Shown here: in pieces, positions 25,154 to 25,398 of the stretch
Numbering within the stretch: the stretch's first letter is position 1
Layout of the letters: each line of letters opens with the position of its first letter
NCBI GenBank assembly: GCA_964615935.1
Contig: CAZTTG010000093.1
Span: 1 to 25,398, forward strand
From: CAZTTG01 sp964615935
GTDB taxonomy: Bacteria; Planctomycetota; UBA1135; GCA-002686595
Length of the DNA: 25,398 nt
Direction: 5' to 3'
The notes under the pieces: generated by a model
Told to the model about the DNA's origin: nothing
Seen by the model: the letters and a program-made list of their open reading frames with translations, nothing else
Database searches by the model: none
Position numbers and translations under genes: made by a program

Positions 25154-25209
25154 GCGGCCTCGTCTGGCCCTGACGGGAGGCCGACGGGATTCCTGCCCCC
25201 ATGGGTGAT
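25154..25209. repeat. Repeat copy 1 of a diverged 126-bp-spaced pair
   Basis: This copy aligns without gaps with 25280-25335 at 43 of 56 positions. Shared blocks include GCGGCCTCGT at the start and TTCCTGCCCCCA with ACGGG near the end. It lies in the non-coding stretch upstream of the fusion gene. Copies elsewhere in the genome would make it a dispersed intergenic repeat family. Confidence 0.65.
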
Positions 25210-25261
25210 TCCTGTGGGCGTGGGGCCGCGACCGAGGCGGACGTGAGGGGTGTACTCGGCG

Positions 25262-25282
25262 CGCGCCCGCGGAGCGGGCGCG
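25262..25282. repeat. Perfect 9-bp inverted repeat (hairpin)
   Basis: CGCGCCCGC (25262-25270) and GCGGGCGCG (25274-25282) flank a GGA loop. The right arm runs into the start of repeat copy 2. It could be a structured element of the repeat unit or a terminator of a gene beyond the window. Confidence 0.5.
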
Positions 25283-25335
25283 GCCTCGTTACAGCCTCCC
25301 GGGACGCCCACGGGGTTCCTGCCCCCACGAGCGAT
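25280..25335. repeat. Repeat copy 2 of the 126-bp-spaced pair
   Basis: Second copy of the unit that starts at 25154. The remaining bases to the right edge (25336-25398) show no gene I can support; translations across the repeats are Arg/Pro/Gly-rich with no recognisable domain and no ribosome site. Confidence 0.65.
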
Positions 25336-25398
25336 GGCTCCAACCGTGAGGCATGGCCTGCGCAACTACGGCGTCGGACGGTTCGACCGATGATCACG

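Noticed and set aside
25140..25397. A short minus-strand gene at the right edge
   Set aside because: It runs through the repeat pair and encodes an Arg/Pro-rich peptide with no recognisable domain or ribosome site.

Overview
The window is GC-rich (by eye around 70%) and carries only protein-coding genes; I saw no rRNA, tRNA, CRISPR array, transposase or phage gene. It most likely comes from a member of the Planctomycetota. The reasons are a C-terminal WYR(D/N)P...DA..(F/L)T domain on two exported proteins, a complete moxR-bat (aerotolerance-type) cluster, exported alpha/alpha-toroid proteins of the squalene-cyclase-repeat type, a sortilin-like BNR protein, and a membrane protein with a pseudopilin-like tail. 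The assignment rests on recognised protein style, not on a marker gene.

Layout. (1) 1-140: the tail of an exported protein on the + strand. (2) 149-7922, minus strand: an eight-gene operon read right to left, moxR, a DUF58 gene, a putative lipoprotein gene, batA, batB, batC, batD, batE. Six successive junctions are 4-nt stop/start overlaps. A divergent promoter region (7923-8106) separates it from (3) 8107-10368 (+), a large exported protein with an N-terminal thioredoxin-like fold lacking CXXC and helical repeats. (4) 10373-11584 (-), an exported protein with the same C-terminal domain as the first fragment, divergent from (5) 11657-12454 (+), an HExxH zincin-type metallopeptidase. (6) 12609-13871 (+), a trans-sulfuration-type PLP enzyme most like methionine gamma-lyase. 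(7) 13878-15746 and 15810-16478 (-), an exported thioredoxin-like/alpha-toroid protein preceded by a SAM methyltransferase. (8) 16590-17504 (+), a multi-zinc-ribbon protein, and 17598-19826 (+), an exported alpha-toroid plus sugar-binding-like protein. (9) 19832-21298 and 21306-25115 (-), a single-pass membrane protein downstream of a 1269-residue chimera that joins an exported BNR/sortilin-like propeller to a methyltransferase domain. (10) 25116-25398: a non-coding stretch with a diverged repeat pair 126 bp apart and a perfect 9-bp hairpin.

How the genes fit together. The moxR-bat block is one functional unit: a MoxR AAA+ ATPase working with several von Willebrand A (MIDAS) proteins, TPR proteins and membrane-anchored BatD in the envelope. 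Most of the other genes encode exported or surface proteins with no shared pathway that I can see, so the right two thirds reads as ordinary chromosome rich in envelope proteins. The most unusual single item is the BNR-methyltransferase fusion. All four convergent gene pairs have only 4-8 nt between stop codons, and two of them have a perfect 7-bp hairpin across or just beside the stops.
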